NCBI GenBank assembly: GCA_937139435.1 | Contig: CAKZPX010000014.1 | Location: forward strand, 1-6,175 | DNA from: an uncultured bacterium | GTDB lineage: Bacteria > Hydrothermota > Tepidihabitantia > Tepidihabitantales > Tepidihabitantaceae | DNA: 6,175 bases | Direction: 5' to 3' | Shown: positions 5,744 to 6,175 of the stretch, piece after piece | Layout of the letters: each line of letters begins with the position of its first letter | Position numbering within the stretch: position 1 is the stretch's first letter | Translations under genes and position numbers: made by a program | Notes under the pieces: generated by a model | What the model was told of the DNA's origin: nothing | Seen by the model: the letters and a program-made list of their open reading frames with translations, nothing else | Database searches by the model: none

Positions 5744-6175
5744 ATGAAAATAGACGAACTTTTACGCTACGCAGCCAAGTACGGTGCCTCTGACCTGCAC
5801 ATTACTGCGGGCAATCCGCCGATTATCAGGGTCAACGGTCGTTTAAAAAAGATCCCGGGACCAGCGCTCAGTGCTGATGATGCACGGGCGCTGGTCTATT
5901 CTGTTCTTACCGAGGAGCAGCGAGAGGCGGTGGAGAAAAGGCGGGAGGTGGACCTTTCTTATACCTGGGGTGATGTTTCCCAGCGGTCAGCACCAGATTC
6001 GGTGAATCTGGCATATGTTACTCCAGAGAGGATTCGGGCAAGGGTGAATGTTTTTCTGGATCTTGGCGGAGTGGGTGCGGCGTTCCGGATTATTCCGGCA
6101 AAGATCAGAACTCTGGAGGAGTTACCAGCACCACCTTCGGTGGCAGAACTGGCACGCAGTCATTCAGGTCTGGTA
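5744..6175 (+). CDS. pilT: PilT, type IV pilus retraction ATPase (3' partial)
   Basis: The first 144 residues are present and remain open to the window end. The start MKIDELLRYAAKYGASDLH, followed by AGNPPIIRVNGRLKKI (22-37), is the standard N-terminal PilT sequence, including the ASDLH motif. Later segments, ARVNVF (99-104), AAFRIIP (112-118) and TLEELPAPP (123-131), match the end of the PAS-like N-terminal domain. The sequence stops at SGLV, immediately before where the Walker A motif (GPTGSGKST in family members) is expected, so catalytic residues cannot be checked. PilT is a cytoplasmic hexameric ATPase that depolymerises pili, which argues for a retractable T4P over a plain type II secretion system. 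Compared with typical PilT, there is an apparent insertion of roughly 18 residues (about 76-95). The TGA at 5741-5743 in the same frame makes ATG 5744 the first possible ATG start. No clear ribosome site precedes it. Confidence 0.9.
   Translation, partial: MKIDELLRYAAKYGASDLHITAGNPPIIRVNGRLKKIPGPALSADDARALVYSVLTEEQREAVEKRREVDLSYTWGDVSQRSAPDSVNLAYVTPERIRARVNVFLDLGGVGAAFRIIPAKIRTLEELPAPPSVAELARSHSGLV

Overview
This window is one co-directional (+ strand) operon fragment for the envelope-spanning core of a type IV pilus (T4P) or closely related type II secretion-like machine. Genes are separated by 3 to 42 bases or overlap, with no room for internal terminators. The outer-membrane secretin (AMIN + N0 + N1 + secretin) indicates a diderm bacterium. 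Base composition looks close to balanced, and two genes start with TTG and one with GTG. The divergent, fused pil genes and the pseudopilin with a long beta-rich tail suggest a deep-branching or candidate phylum (a WOR-3/Stahlbacteria-like lineage is a guess from gene style, not something the sequence proves).

Layout: (1) 1-819, the 3' part of a GspG-like pseudopilin or minor pilin whose C-terminus carries two apparent beta-sandwich domains. (2) 841-2445, a single-chain PilM-PilN fusion. (3) 2449-3024, PilO. (4) 3021-3596, a membrane-anchored protein with a strongly basic Lys/Arg/Glu-rich linker and a C-terminal PilP/GspC-type homology-region domain. (5) 3617-4093, a second membrane-anchored protein with the same type of C-terminal domain and a WGADPF motif, in the usual PilP position. 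(6) 4097-5701, a short PilQ secretin. (7) 5744-6175, the N-terminal 144 residues of the retraction ATPase PilT, cut by the window edge just before its Walker A motif.

How they fit together: the actin-like PilM part sits in the cytoplasm and would contact the pilus motors. The PilN part and PilO cross the inner membrane and pair in the periplasm. The two PilP/GspC-like proteins would bridge this platform to the N0 domain of the secretin, through which the pilus leaves, and PilT powers retraction. The most notable points are the PilM-PilN fusion (a GspL-like architecture in a pil operon), the duplicated PilP-type domain, and the basic linker in one of the two copies, which runs against the positive-inside rule.

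I found no RNA genes, mobile elements, CRISPR arrays or convincing terminators. No stretch longer than 42 bases lacks a gene.
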